Source of the DNA: a virus
DNA length: 27,859 nucleotides
IMG/VR virus record: IMGVR_UViG_3300030329_003210
Span: 1 to 27,859 of that record
Reading direction: 5' to 3' (one strand)
A program made the position numbers and the translations under genes. Below are positions 1 through 6,181 of this stretch, piece by piece; the stretch's first letter is position 1; every line of letters starts with the position of its first letter. The notes below the pieces were generated by a model. It searched no databases and was not told the DNA's origin. It saw nothing but the letters and a program-made list of their open reading frames with translations.

Positions 1-131
1 GTATCATATCCTTATGTCAATAATGAGACATCAAAAAAAAGTAAAATTTTTAAAATATGTGTTGATAATGTGGTAAAAATCTTTTTATATTTCAATACCC
101 AAAAACAAACCAAATAACCGTGGAGACATAA
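1..131 (+). promoter_or_regulatory. Upstream region with candidate promoter for the early operon
   Basis: This is noncoding, AT-rich sequence before the first plus-strand gene. A sigma70-like promoter can be drawn with TTGATA at 62-67 and TATATT at 86-91, with an 18-base spacer. The following gene has a GGAG ribosome binding site at 122-125. Upstream, ATGTC (14-18) and GACAT (27-31) form an inverted repeat with an 8-base centre, which could be an operator half-site pair or chance. AT-rich DNA yields promoter-like words easily, so the promoter is only a candidate. The region may also continue beyond the window edge. Confidence 0.35.
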
Positions 132-902
132 ATGAAACATCCGATTGACATTCAGTCAACATATCACGATCATCTGATCGAAATCAACAAAATAAGACGA
201 GAAGAAATAAATAAGGCTAAGCCTTCAATCCCTCATTATAGACCATCTTCAGCTGGGATGTGTTCTAGAAAAATATACTATGAGACAGTGTTGAGAGTAG
301 AGCCTACAGAAGTTGTAGACAAAAGAGTTCAGAGATTATTTCGATTAGGAGATTTAATTCACAAAGACATTCAAGATGCATTCAAAAAAATTGAAAGAAA
401 CGACTCTTACTTTAGTATATATAATATATATATAAATAATATATATATAGAAAAAGAAATAATATTAAAAAAAATAAGAGTCTTTGGCTTTGCAGATTTG
501 ATTACCGAACTTGATGATGGTCGTGTATATCTTTATGATATCAAAAGTATTGGATCATTTCAATACAAGAAGATATTCTCTAGATACAAGGAGAGGAGAG
601 AGCCTTCCATTCATCAGGAACTGCAATTGGCTACTTATGGTCTTGCAGTTGAAAAGGAGTTTGGTAGGCTTGATGGAATGTTAATTCTGTATTATAACAA
701 AGATACCTCAATGTTGAGGTACAAGGAAGTTAGTAGGGATCGGCTACTAACTGCTCTCGGTTTTTGGGAAAGGATAAATACAGAACATTCTAAAAATAGC
801 CTACCTACTCTTCAAGAGGGAATATCGCCTGTGGCTAGTTGGGAATGTAGTTACTGTCCATTCAAATCTAGATGTGATGAAGATGCTAAGAATGGAGTTT
901 AG
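132..902 (+). CDS. PD-(D/E)XK nuclease, Cas4/AddB-like, with four-Cys Fe-S signature
   Basis: This is a probable DNA exonuclease/recombination nuclease of the PD-(D/E)XK superfamily (PDDEXK_1/Cas4-like). The catalytic core is visible as GFADL (D122), a strand ending YDIKS (D136, K138) and the following helix QLATY (Q165, Y169). One N-terminal cysteine (C44, in GMCSRK) and three C-terminal ones (C239, C242, C248, in CSYCPFKSRC) match the layout that holds a 4Fe-4S cluster in Cas4 and AddB. Its place next to Rad52-like and SSB-like genes suggests end resection in phage recombination. The ATG has a GGAG site six bases upstream. Residues about 96-110 come from an almost pure AT repeat (416-449) and read Y/I/N only, probably a loop expansion between the N-terminal helices and the core. 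The fold is fairly certain; the substrate is unknown. Confidence 0.85.
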   Translation: MKHPIDIQSTYHDHLIEINKIRREEINKAKPSIPHYRPSSAGMCSRKIYYETVLRVEPTEVVDKRVQRLFRLGDLIHKDIQDAFKKIERNDSYFSIYNIYINNIYIEKEIILKKIRVFGFADLITELDDGRVYLYDIKSIGSFQYKKIFSRYKERREPSIHQELQLATYGLAVEKEFGRLDGMLILYYNKDTSMLRYKEVSRDRLLTALGFWERINTEHSKNSLPTLQEGISPVASWECSYCPFKSRCDEDAKNGV

Positions 903-1009
903 TGAACAAAATTATTTACAAGATACTGTCCAAGGCTTTTATATATTGTATTTTAACCATTATATCTATAGCATTTTGGATAGGAATTATATATTTAATA
1001 TTAATATAG
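902..1009 (+). CDS. 35-residue single-pass membrane peptide
   Basis: This small gene starts with GTG overlapping the previous stop (TAGTG), which suggests translational coupling. The peptide begins MNKIIYKILSKAF and continues as an unbroken hydrophobic helix of about 20 residues (roughly 14-35), ending LILI. A basic N-terminus before a hydrophobic segment fits insertion with the N-terminus in the cytoplasm. No family is recognised. Small membrane peptides in early phage operons may target membrane defences or host processes, but nothing here shows a role. The AT-rich composition makes hydrophobic short ORFs more likely by chance, so confidence is moderate. Confidence 0.4.
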   Translation: MNKIIYKILSKAFIYCILTIISIAFWIGIIYLILI

Positions 1010-1034
1010 ATTGAAAATATGAAGAAATAATTCC

Positions 1035-1125
1035 ACAGTCAGCGTTAGAAGAAAAGAATCTTCTTACAAGGTTAGCTGACGAGAAAGGTGGTGAGGGGAG
1101 AGTTACTGTAAAGTTGTTCTCCCCT
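1035..1125 (+). ncRNA. Hairpin-rich noncoding element between early genes
   Basis: There is no plausible ORF here. Three stems can be drawn. GTCAGC (1038-1043) pairs with GCTGAC (1075-1080) and encloses AGAAGA (1047-1052) paired with TCTTCT (1059-1064). Separately, AGGGGAGA (1094-1101) pairs perfectly with TCTCCCCT (1118-1125) over a 16-base loop. The last stem resembles a terminator stem but is followed by AAAATTCTATAAAA rather than a U-run, so it is more likely an mRNA processing/stability element, attenuator or small RNA than a strong terminator. The stems were found by eye; no folding energy was computed. Confidence 0.4.
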
Positions 1126-1152
1126 AAAATTCTATAAAAAATGTATTAGAGG

Positions 1153-1311
1153 ATGAGGAAATTGAAAAAAGTTTTTAAATATACTTGTGCCTATTGTGGA
1201 GATGAGAGGTTTGATAATAAATGGTTTATAGATAATTATATATTTGGACATAAAGCATACTTTGATCAAGAATGTATAGATATGTTAAATAAAGATAAGG
1301 AGCAAAAATGA
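1153..1311 (+). CDS. 52-residue mini zinc-finger protein (CxxC...H...C)
   Basis: This small protein has an apparent single zinc site: C12, C15 (TCAYCG), H33 and C41 (FDQECID). After the last cysteine comes an amphipathic helix, ECIDMLNKDKEQK. The layout matches that of the 56-residue protein at 4668-4838 (CAVC, then H, then HDKCLDNYLKD), so the two look like diverged copies. The stop overlaps the start of the following gene (ATGA). The start is uncertain: the ATG at 1153 has GAGG almost touching it, and a TTG at 1162 in the same frame is an alternative. Function is unknown; comparable mini zinc proteins often bind nucleic acid or host proteins. Confidence 0.55.
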   Translation: MRKLKKVFKYTCAYCGDERFDNKWFIDNYIFGHKAYFDQECIDMLNKDKEQK

Positions 1312-1913
1312 AAGAAGAAATAGTAGCACCAAATGGTACAGGAGAAATATTAGCTACAGAGGTTATTCTGCAGGATAAACATAACAATGTATCTAGCATT
1401 CCTACACCAAAAGCATTTGTTAAGGATAAAGGTGGATTTGATTATGTAGATGAAGCCTATATGAGAAATCAATTAAACACTCATTATCCTATTTGGAAAT
1501 GGGAAATTATAAAATATGAATTTGTAGGAGATAAGGCAATTATAGTACATGGAAGGTTAACTATTATAGATCATGGAGTAGAACGTTATTTCGATAGTGT
1601 AGCGGCACATAGAATTGCATCAAATCAAAAAGGCTATGTTGATATAGGTAATGATTTAAAGGCTGCTAATTCAGATTGTTTTAAAGTTGCAGTTAATAGG
1701 CTCTGTAATATAGCAGATGATGTCTATAGAAAACAGATTCCTAATTTAGAATTATCGGAAGAACAGAAACAATCTATAAATAAAGCATGTGACGGTATAG
1801 ATCATGTTACTATAAGCAAAGTTGTTGAAGGAATGGAAAATATGTCTATAAATTCTACGAATTATGAGGCAACAATTAGAAAACTAGAATCAATAAAAGG
1901 AGAAAGTAAATGA
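1308..1913 (+). CDS. Rad52/Sak-like single-strand annealing protein (putative)
   Basis: Probable recombinase that anneals complementary single strands. It carries a strand-rich N-terminal half (WKWEIIKYEF, AIIVHGRLTII) followed by a helix, GNDLKAANSDCFKVAVNRLC (about residues 113-132). This helix resembles the Rad52/Sak signature in which a Gly-x-x-L-K/E turn leads into an A-x-x-D-x-x-K-x-A helix. The C-terminal part (about 147-201) is charged and helical, as in other phage annealing proteins. The context supports the call: a nuclease lies upstream and an SSB-like gene overlaps its end by four bases (ATGA), the usual phage recombination trio. Length (201 residues) is usual for Sak/DUF1071-type proteins. 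The match is from memory of motifs; a DUF1071-like or unrelated OB protein remains possible. Confidence 0.6.
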   Translation: MKEEIVAPNGTGEILATEVILQDKHNNVSSIPTPKAFVKDKGGFDYVDEAYMRNQLNTHYPIWKWEIIKYEFVGDKAIIVHGRLTIIDHGVERYFDSVAAHRIASNQKGYVDIGNDLKAANSDCFKVAVNRLCNIADDVYRKQIPNLELSEEQKQSINKACDGIDHVTISKVVEGMENMSINSTNYEATIRKLESIKGESK

Positions 1914-2506
1914 CGTCAATAAATGAAATAAATATAGGAGATAATAATAATATGAATTATTATGATCCAAAAGAAAATGTTAATGTTAGTCTAATCCCTA
2001 AACAGTTATATCCTATGCATTGTAAAGAGGTAACTACTAGGATAGTAGATGTTAAGAATAAATATAAAGCAAAAGTCTATAACATTATATATGAAATAGC
2101 AGAAGAATGTGGTAAAATGACATTTATAACAGATAAGGGTGAGATTAATGGTAAGCCATTTATAGGCAAAAAGGTATATGCTAATGGTATTTTTATGTTT
2201 CTTAATCCAAAAGTAGGAGATAATTTTGAGGCAAATAATGGTGCTAATGAAAGATATCTTCAGTTTTGTGAAACTATAAAAGTTAATTGTCCAGAAATTG
2301 AGGTAGATGTAGATGGGGAAAAACGAATGGTTAAACAGTTTCCTGAGTTAACAGAAGATGAGATAATAGGTTCTGCTATTATGGGATATGTTGATACTCA
2401 GAAATATACTGATAAAGATGGAGATGTTAAAACATCTTATAAAGTTAAGGATTTCTCTGAATGGGCAGAAGGTAAAAAGAAAGACTTTGTAGAACTCCCA
2501 TTCTAA
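1910..2506 (+). CDS. SSB-like single-stranded DNA-binding protein (putative)
   Basis: Likely coats single-stranded DNA during replication and recombination. The C-terminus ends KKKDFVELPF, an acidic residue plus hydrophobic Pro-Phe tip like the SSB tails that recruit partner proteins. The preceding segment IMGYVDTQKYTDKDGDVKTS is a strand-turn-strand pattern common in phage OB-fold SSB-like proteins. It follows the annealing protein with an ATGA overlap and an AGGAG site close upstream, so both are co-translated. Another ATG 42 bases downstream could serve as start, because residues 1-14 are Asn/Ile-rich and low in complexity. No Walker or nuclease motif is seen. DUF669-like proteins share this location and are the main alternative. 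Confidence 0.6.
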   Translation: MTSINEINIGDNNNMNYYDPKENVNVSLIPKQLYPMHCKEVTTRIVDVKNKYKAKVYNIIYEIAEECGKMTFITDKGEINGKPFIGKKVYANGIFMFLNPKVGDNFEANNGANERYLQFCETIKVNCPEIEVDVDGEKRMVKQFPELTEDEIIGSAIMGYVDTQKYTDKDGDVKTSYKVKDFSEWAEGKKKDFVELPF

Positions 2507-2664
2507 TGATAAGCCTTGACAGAAAACTCAAGGTAATGCTTTTCTTTAAAAAACTTCTAGGTAAGGATGTTAGATGGGTTTGTAATAAATTAAAAATATC
2601 TAGAGCAACCTTTTATAGACATAAGAAGAAGCTAGATGGAGAAATGGTTATTACCAAGAGATAA
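2506..2664 (+). CDS. 52-residue helix-turn-helix protein
   Basis: This small gene starts on the last base of the previous stop (TAATG), indicating translational coupling. Residues 21-42 (DVRWVCNKLKISRATFYRHK) form a clear helix-turn-helix: helix RWVCNKL, turn KIS, recognition helix RATFYRHKKKL. This resembles the DNA-binding domains of Hin-type resolvases and transposase HTH_28-like modules, but without any catalytic domain. The basic N-terminal helix (KLKVMLFFKKLLGK) may dimerise. It could be an early-gene regulator or a DNA-binding accessory factor. Its end overlaps the next gene by 29 bases. Confidence 0.6.
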   Translation: MISLDRKLKVMLFFKKLLGKDVRWVCNKLKISRATFYRHKKKLDGEMVITKR

Positions 2665-2845
2665 GAAAGAAACAAGAACTTGTGACTCGTGCAGTAAATA
2701 TAAAATGAAAGCAATATTTTATGATTTATATCATCACCCAGCACTTAAATTTTTAGGAGATGGGAGGATAGGTGTTATATGCAGATCATGTGCTGCACGA
2801 GAAGCAGGTTCTAAATTATGGAAGAGAATGCAAAATGAAAGATAA
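2636..2845 (+). CDS. 69-residue zinc-ribbon protein
   Basis: Two CxxC pairs, C16/C19 (TCDSCSK) and C49/C52 (ICRSCAA), are separated by about 30 residues, the layout of a zinc ribbon. The C-terminus is basic (SKLWKRMQNER). It overlaps the HTH gene upstream by 29 bases and the next gene by 11, so it sits in a chain of coupled small genes. No specific family is recognised. Four-cysteine ribbons of this size in phages are often nucleic-acid or RNA-polymerase binders, but that is an inference from the fold only. Confidence 0.6.
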   Translation: MEKWLLPRDKKETRTCDSCSKYKMKAIFYDLYHHPALKFLGDGRIGVICRSCAAREAGSKLWKRMQNER

Positions 2846-3011
2846 TAAAGATTTAGTTAGGCAGATATACACATTAAAGTCTAAACTTACCGTTAGGGAT
2901 TGCCAATGTGAAATAGCGTTAGAAGGCTTAAAAACAATAAAAAATTCAAACGATCCAATGGGAATAGCAGAAAAAACCATATCTGCTATGATGGATTGTT
3001 TACCTGATTAA
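2835..3011 (+). CDS. 58-residue helical protein of unknown function
   Basis: The start chosen is the ATG at 2835, which overlaps the preceding gene by 11 bases. A longer reading from an ATG at 2772 would lie almost wholly inside the previous gene. The protein begins MKDNKDLVRQIYTLKSKL and looks mostly helical, with Lys/Arg-rich N-terminal heptads. It contains a CQC pair (residues 23-25) and one late cysteine, too few and too scattered for a clear zinc site. No family is recognised. Confidence 0.5.
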   Translation: MKDNKDLVRQIYTLKSKLTVRDCQCEIALEGLKTIKNSNDPMGIAEKTISAMMDCLPD

Positions 3012-3030
3012 CTGATGACGTAATAAAAGG

Positions 3031-3073
3031 AAGAGAGGGATTTATGTTTTGGAGCAAGATAAATCTCTCTCTT
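3031..3073 (+). promoter_or_regulatory. 15-bp hairpin over a Shine-Dalgarno-like sequence
   Basis: Bases 3031-3045 pair with 3059-3073 over a 13-base loop, with one G-U pair and no bulge, which is exceptional for this AT-rich genome. The 5' arm contains GAGAGG, five bases before an ATG at 3044, so the stem would hide that ribosome binding site. No U-run follows, so it is not a classical terminator. It may be a translational switch, an RNase III-type processing site or part of the structured region that continues to 3184. Confidence 0.45.
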
Positions 3074-3145
3074 GATCAGATATTTAAATTTAAATATGAG
3101 CAGGCAGTTCCTAGGGTATTCAACCCAAACTCTGGTCTTAGATGA
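3044..3145 (+). CDS. 33-residue ORF with a hairpin-sequestered start (doubtful)
   Basis: The ORF begins MFWSKINLSLDQIFKFKYEQ and ends NPNSGLR. It has a good GAGAGG site five bases upstream, but that site lies inside the 15-bp stem at 3031-3073. The composition is protein-like, yet the ORF is short, has no motif and overlaps a predicted structured RNA. It could be a leader peptide, a decayed gene or chance. Confidence 0.22.
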   Translation: MFWSKINLSLDQIFKFKYEQAVPRVFNPNSGLR

Positions 3146-3184
3146 ATGCATAGCAATCCACATTCTGTCTGCTCAGTTTTTTTT
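3097..3184 (+). ncRNA. Multi-stem RNA-like element ending in U8
   Basis: An 11-bp closing stem pairs 3097-3107 with 3165-3175 (one G-U). It encloses about 57 bases that include a GGGT/ACCC hairpin (3114-3117 with 3123-3126) and a possible TGG/CCA stem (3133-3135 with 3158-3160), giving a three-way-junction look. Eight consecutive Ts follow at 3177-3184, as at an intrinsic terminator. The following gene has its own AGGAG site just after the T-run. This may be a small RNA with its terminator, an attenuator or a terminator with a very large loop. No known RNA family was recognised. Confidence 0.4.
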
Positions 3185-3194
3185 AGGAGAAATA

Positions 3195-3431
3195 ATGGAA
3201 GATAAATATTGGATGATACCCTCAACTACATTAGCTAGTAATAAAATTAGAGAAAATGATAGAGCAGATAGTAGAACTAGAAAAAGTTTTAAAGTAAAAT
3301 TTTGTAATAAATGTAGAAGATGTTGGGAAAAAACTTGGTTTGATTGCAAATTAAGAATTAAATACTATGATGAGTTTACAACTTATGGATTAGAAAGAAA
3401 AGATTGTGAAAAGTGTAGTGAACCATCTTGA
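3195..3431 (+). CDS. 78-residue cysteine-rich zinc-binding protein
   Basis: The start is the ATG at 3195, five bases after AGGAG. The open frame continues upstream only through the structured noncoding stretch. Cysteines are paired as C37/C40 (FCNKCRR) and C71/C74 (DCEKCSE), with further C43 and C51, a zinc-ribbon-like arrangement. The N-terminal 30 residues are charged and likely flexible. It overlaps the methyltransferase start by 26 bases, so the two are probably co-translated. It could be a partner or a regulator of the neighbouring enzymes; there is no direct evidence for a function. Confidence 0.55.
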   Translation: MEDKYWMIPSTTLASNKIRENDRADSRTRKSFKVKFCNKCRRCWEKTWFDCKLRIKYYDEFTTYGLERKDCEKCSEPS

Positions 3432-4536
3432 TTTATTTAGTGGTATCGGTGGTTTTTCCCTAGGAATGAAACAAGCAGGGATTAAACATGGATGGCACGG
3501 TTACTCAGACATAGATAAATACGCTAATAATATATTTAGGAGACATTTTAATGAAGCAGAAGAACTCGGAGGAATTGAGTCTATTCAGCTTAGAAGTATG
3601 CCAAGGCTCGACATCGTCACTTTCGGATTCCCTTGCCAAGACTTGTCAATTGCTGGAAAACGAGGTGGACTCAGAGCATCACGAAGCGGCTTATTCTTTG
3701 AAGCAATGCGAATCATCAGGGCTAAAAGACCCAGATATATCGTCTTTGAAAACGTCAAAGGTCTTTTGTCAAGTAACGAAGGATACGACTTTATCGTCTG
3801 TCTACAAGAGATTGCCAACTCTGGGTATGATGGTCAATGGCAATTACTTAATACACGGTGGTTTCTACCCCAAAATAGAGAGAGGGTCTTCTTTGTTGGA
3901 CATCTTAGAGGAGAACCCAGACCAAAAATATTTCCTATCGGAGAAAACGATGGAGAGAGTGATGAGGTCAGAAAAGAAACAACAAATACCATTATGTCAG
4001 GACAACAAAGATACGACCAAGGAAGTTTCATTATTGAAGATAGACAAGATAGGAAAGTCCAAATAACCAATGTCTCTGAGAGAGAGTATAAAAGACAAGA
4101 TATATGCCCATCATTATTATCTAGAGATTATAAAGATCCTAAGATAGTAATTATAGATAAAGAAGGAAATGAAAAAAACAATCAAGATTATGCATCTTGC
4201 TTACAAGGTGGGGGTAATTCAGGTGGAAATCATTCTGATATGGATTTACTACAAGTAGATAAGATTGCTAATGGAGATGCAGGCAGAGTATTTGATCCAA
4301 ATGGTATAGCTTGTACATTAAAAGCAGAAGGTGGTGGATGGGGTGCTAAAACAGGATTATATAAAATTATGAATAGCAGTATTCGTAGACTTACGCCTAT
4401 GGAATGTGAAAGATTACAAGGGTTTCCTGATGGGTGGACAGAAGGACAATCAGATACACAAAGATATAAACAATTAGGGAATACTGTGAGTGTTCCTGTA
4501 GTACAGTCCATTATGGAAAAATTAAATGATAGATGA
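3406..4536 (+). CDS. DNA (cytosine-5) methyltransferase, orphan
   Basis: Transfers a methyl group from S-adenosylmethionine to C5 of cytosine in DNA. All key motifs are present: motif I DLFSGIGGFSLG (residues 9-20), motif IV GFPCQDLS with catalytic C77, motif VI ENV (115-117), motif VIII QNRERVFFVG (from 156), motif IX RLTPMECERLQGFPDGWT (328-345) and motif X QLGNTVSVPVV (from 356). The region between VIII and IX holds the target-recognition domain, so specificity cannot be read. Translation probably starts at GTG 3406; a GTG at 3418 is also possible. No restriction enzyme lies beside it, so it is likely an orphan enzyme that modifies phage DNA against host restriction. Part of the gene (about 3590-3960) is clearly richer in GC than its surroundings. 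Confidence 0.92.
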   Translation: MKSVVNHLDLFSGIGGFSLGMKQAGIKHGWHGYSDIDKYANNIFRRHFNEAEELGGIESIQLRSMPRLDIVTFGFPCQDLSIAGKRGGLRASRSGLFFEAMRIIRAKRPRYIVFENVKGLLSSNEGYDFIVCLQEIANSGYDGQWQLLNTRWFLPQNRERVFFVGHLRGEPRPKIFPIGENDGESDEVRKETTNTIMSGQQRYDQGSFIIEDRQDRKVQITNVSEREYKRQDICPSLLSRDYKDPKIVIIDKEGNEKNNQDYASCLQGGGNSGGNHSDMDLLQVDKIANGDAGRVFDPNGIACTLKAEGGGWGAKTGLYKIMNSSIRRLTPMECERLQGFPDGWTEGQSDTQRYKQLGNTVSVPVVQSIMEKLNDR

Positions 4537-4666
4537 ATTATATTGCTTAGAGTGTAAAAGTAAGAAGATCGTATTTGGATGTCCTTACTGTTTAAGAGAA
4601 AAAGTTTTAAATATGGAGAAGGAATTAAACTATTACAAAAGAGAACTAGGATTAATAAAGGAGTAA
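4526..4666 (+). CDS. 46-residue zinc-ribbon plus helix protein
   Basis: The ATG overlaps the end of the methyltransferase gene by 11 bases. Two CxxC pairs, C7/C10 (YCLECKS) and C19/C22 (GCPYCLR), are spaced like a minimal zinc ribbon. They are followed by a charged helix, EKVLNMEKELNYYKREL, that could form a coiled coil. No family is recognised. It belongs to a run of tiny zinc proteins in this operon. Confidence 0.55.
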   Translation: MIDELYCLECKSKKIVFGCPYCLREKVLNMEKELNYYKRELGLIKE

Positions 4667-4667
4667 T

Positions 4668-4838
4668 ATGCCACTACCATTCTTCTGTGCAGTATGTGAT
4701 GAGCCTATAGTACCATCTAGGAATAGAAAGCACAATTTAATACATGATAAATGTTTAGATAATTATTTAAAAGATTTTAATGTAAATACAACAAAAGAAT
4801 ATAATAAATCAACTACTACTAATAAAATAAAAAAGTAG
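4668..4838 (+). CDS. 56-residue mini zinc-finger protein, related to 1153-1311
   Basis: It has AGGAG-type ribosome binding sequence (AAAGGAG) upstream and a one-base gap from the previous stop. The zinc ligands are C7 and C10 (FCAVCDE), H22 and/or H26, and C29 (HDKCLDNYLKD). The CxxC-H-C order, the spacing and the helix after the last cysteine parallel the protein at 1153-1311. The tail (about 37-56) is Thr/Asn/Lys-rich and probably disordered. Function is unknown. Confidence 0.55.
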   Translation: MPLPFFCAVCDEPIVPSRNRKHNLIHDKCLDNYLKDFNVNTTKEYNKSTTTNKIKK

Positions 4839-4846
4839 AGGAAATA

Positions 4847-6181
4847 ATGACCGATCTTAATTTACCGCCTTCTTCACAGGAGGCAGAAGATGCTATATTG
4901 GGGGCAATTATTGATTGCCCTTCTATTTTAGATGAAGTTTCTGCATACCTATCTGATAGTATTTTTTATTATGATAGAAGTCGTAGACTATATAATATAG
5001 TATTAAATATGTATAAAAATGGAGAACACATAGATTTAATTACTTTATCTGGTAAAACATCTTCAGAAGACAAGGAAAGAGGAGTAACCTCTTATTATAT
5101 ATCTGGATTGATGGATAATCTAGGTACTAGCTCAATGGCTAAGAGATATGCAATTCAAGTATATGAAAAGCATTTATTAAGAGAGGTTATATCTCAAACA
5201 ACAGAGATATCTCAGTCTGCATATAGAAATAATCAAGATGTTTACAATATATTAGATGATGCTCATTTTACAATAGGACAGCTTATAAATATAAGACCGG
5301 GTCTTACTTTTGATATACAAGATGCATTATCTGATACATTTGAGAATATTATATCTAGTGATAAAAATATTATAAAAACAGGATTTAGTGGTATTGATGA
5401 GTTATCAGGTGGAATGACTAGAGGTGAAATAACTGTTATTGGTGGAAGACCAGGACACGGAAAAACAACTACAATGCTCAATATGGTAAAATCATGTGTA
5501 GATCAAGGACTAAAAGTTATAGTATTTAATAGAGAAATGACAAATATTGAAATGCTAAAAAAACTAATAGTCCTAGAATCAGGCAAATTATCTTATTTGG
5601 ATATTAGGCTTGGTTATGTTGGAGATGTCTTTAAAATGGGCGAATTAGAGACTACTAAACAGAAACTAGAAGAAAAGTATAATAAGGATAGATTTGCTAT
5701 GTTTGACAATATGCCTTCATTTGAAGAATCTGCTGCACAAGTAAAGAAATTTAAGCCTGATGTTATATTTGATGATTATATTCAACTTATAACTCCTGAT
5801 AAAAAGATACCTGAGAGAAGATTACAGTTAGAAAAACTAGTTAATAGTTATAAATGGTTAGCTAAGAAGCAAAAATGTGCATGTATACTATTATCTCAGC
5901 TTAATAGAGGCTTAGAGTCTAGAGGAGATGGTAAGCCAAAATTATCTGATCTTGCAGAGAGTGGAGCAATAGAACAAGTAGCAGAAAATGTATTATTTGT
6001 ATACTATGATCATAAAGTTAATATGAATAAATCTAAAGATGGAGCAAATATAATAGAACTTATAGGATCTAAGGTTAGATATGGAACATCAGGTTCTGTA
6101 AAATTAGGATATGATGGAGATAAGGTAAAAATGTATAATTCACAAGAAGAATATAGGAGTAGTAAATTAAATGAAATATAA
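4847..6181 (+). CDS. dnaB: Replicative DNA helicase, DnaB family
   Basis: Hexameric helicase that unwinds DNA at the replication fork. The N-terminal DnaB domain is clear (PPSSQEAEDAILGAIIDCP, residues 7-25). The RecA-like motor has TGFSGIDELSGGMTRGE (178-194), Walker A GGRPGHGKT (199-207), a catalytic glutamate in FNREM (E230), Walker B DVIFDDYIQL (305-314), LLSQLNR (348-354) and DLAESGAIEQ (368-377). At 444 residues it is typical of the family. No primase gene is recognised in the window, so priming is either encoded elsewhere or taken from the host. The start follows GAGG closely, and the end overlaps the next gene by 11 bases. Confidence 0.95.
   Translation: MTDLNLPPSSQEAEDAILGAIIDCPSILDEVSAYLSDSIFYYDRSRRLYNIVLNMYKNGEHIDLITLSGKTSSEDKERGVTSYYISGLMDNLGTSSMAKRYAIQVYEKHLLREVISQTTEISQSAYRNNQDVYNILDDAHFTIGQLINIRPGLTFDIQDALSDTFENIISSDKNIIKTGFSGIDELSGGMTRGEITVIGGRPGHGKTTTMLNMVKSCVDQGLKVIVFNREMTNIEMLKKLIVLESGKLSYLDIRLGYVGDVFKMGELETTKQKLEEKYNKDRFAMFDNMPSFEESAAQVKKFKPDVIFDDYIQLITPDKKIPERRLQLEKLVNSYKWLAKKQKCACILLSQLNRGLESRGDGKPKLSDLAESGAIEQVAENVLFVYYDHKVNMNKSKDGANIIELIGSKVRYGTSGSVKLGYDGDKVKMYNSQEEYRSSKLNEI

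Noticed and set aside
2772-2834. Longer start for the 58-residue gene
   Set aside because: It would overlap the zinc-ribbon gene almost completely; the ATG at 2835 gives the usual short overlap.
3012-3018. CTGATGA word like a hammerhead ribozyme core
   Set aside because: No short stem II followed by GAAA was found downstream, and the bases directly follow the stop codon of a small gene; probably chance.
3097-3184. Retron-like or tRNA-like element
   Set aside because: No reverse transcriptase is encoded nearby, and the arms do not make a tRNA cloverleaf with CCA end; kept only as an unclassified structured element.
3072-3194. Upstream extension of the 78-residue Cys-rich gene from a TTG start
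   Set aside because: It reads through the predicted structured RNA and lacks a ribosome site; the ATG at 3195 has an ideal AGGAG five bases before it.
3551-4066. 171-residue ORF on the plus strand
   Set aside because: It lies entirely inside the methyltransferase gene in another frame. The methyltransferase carries all catalytic motifs, and the shadow ORF shows no domain.
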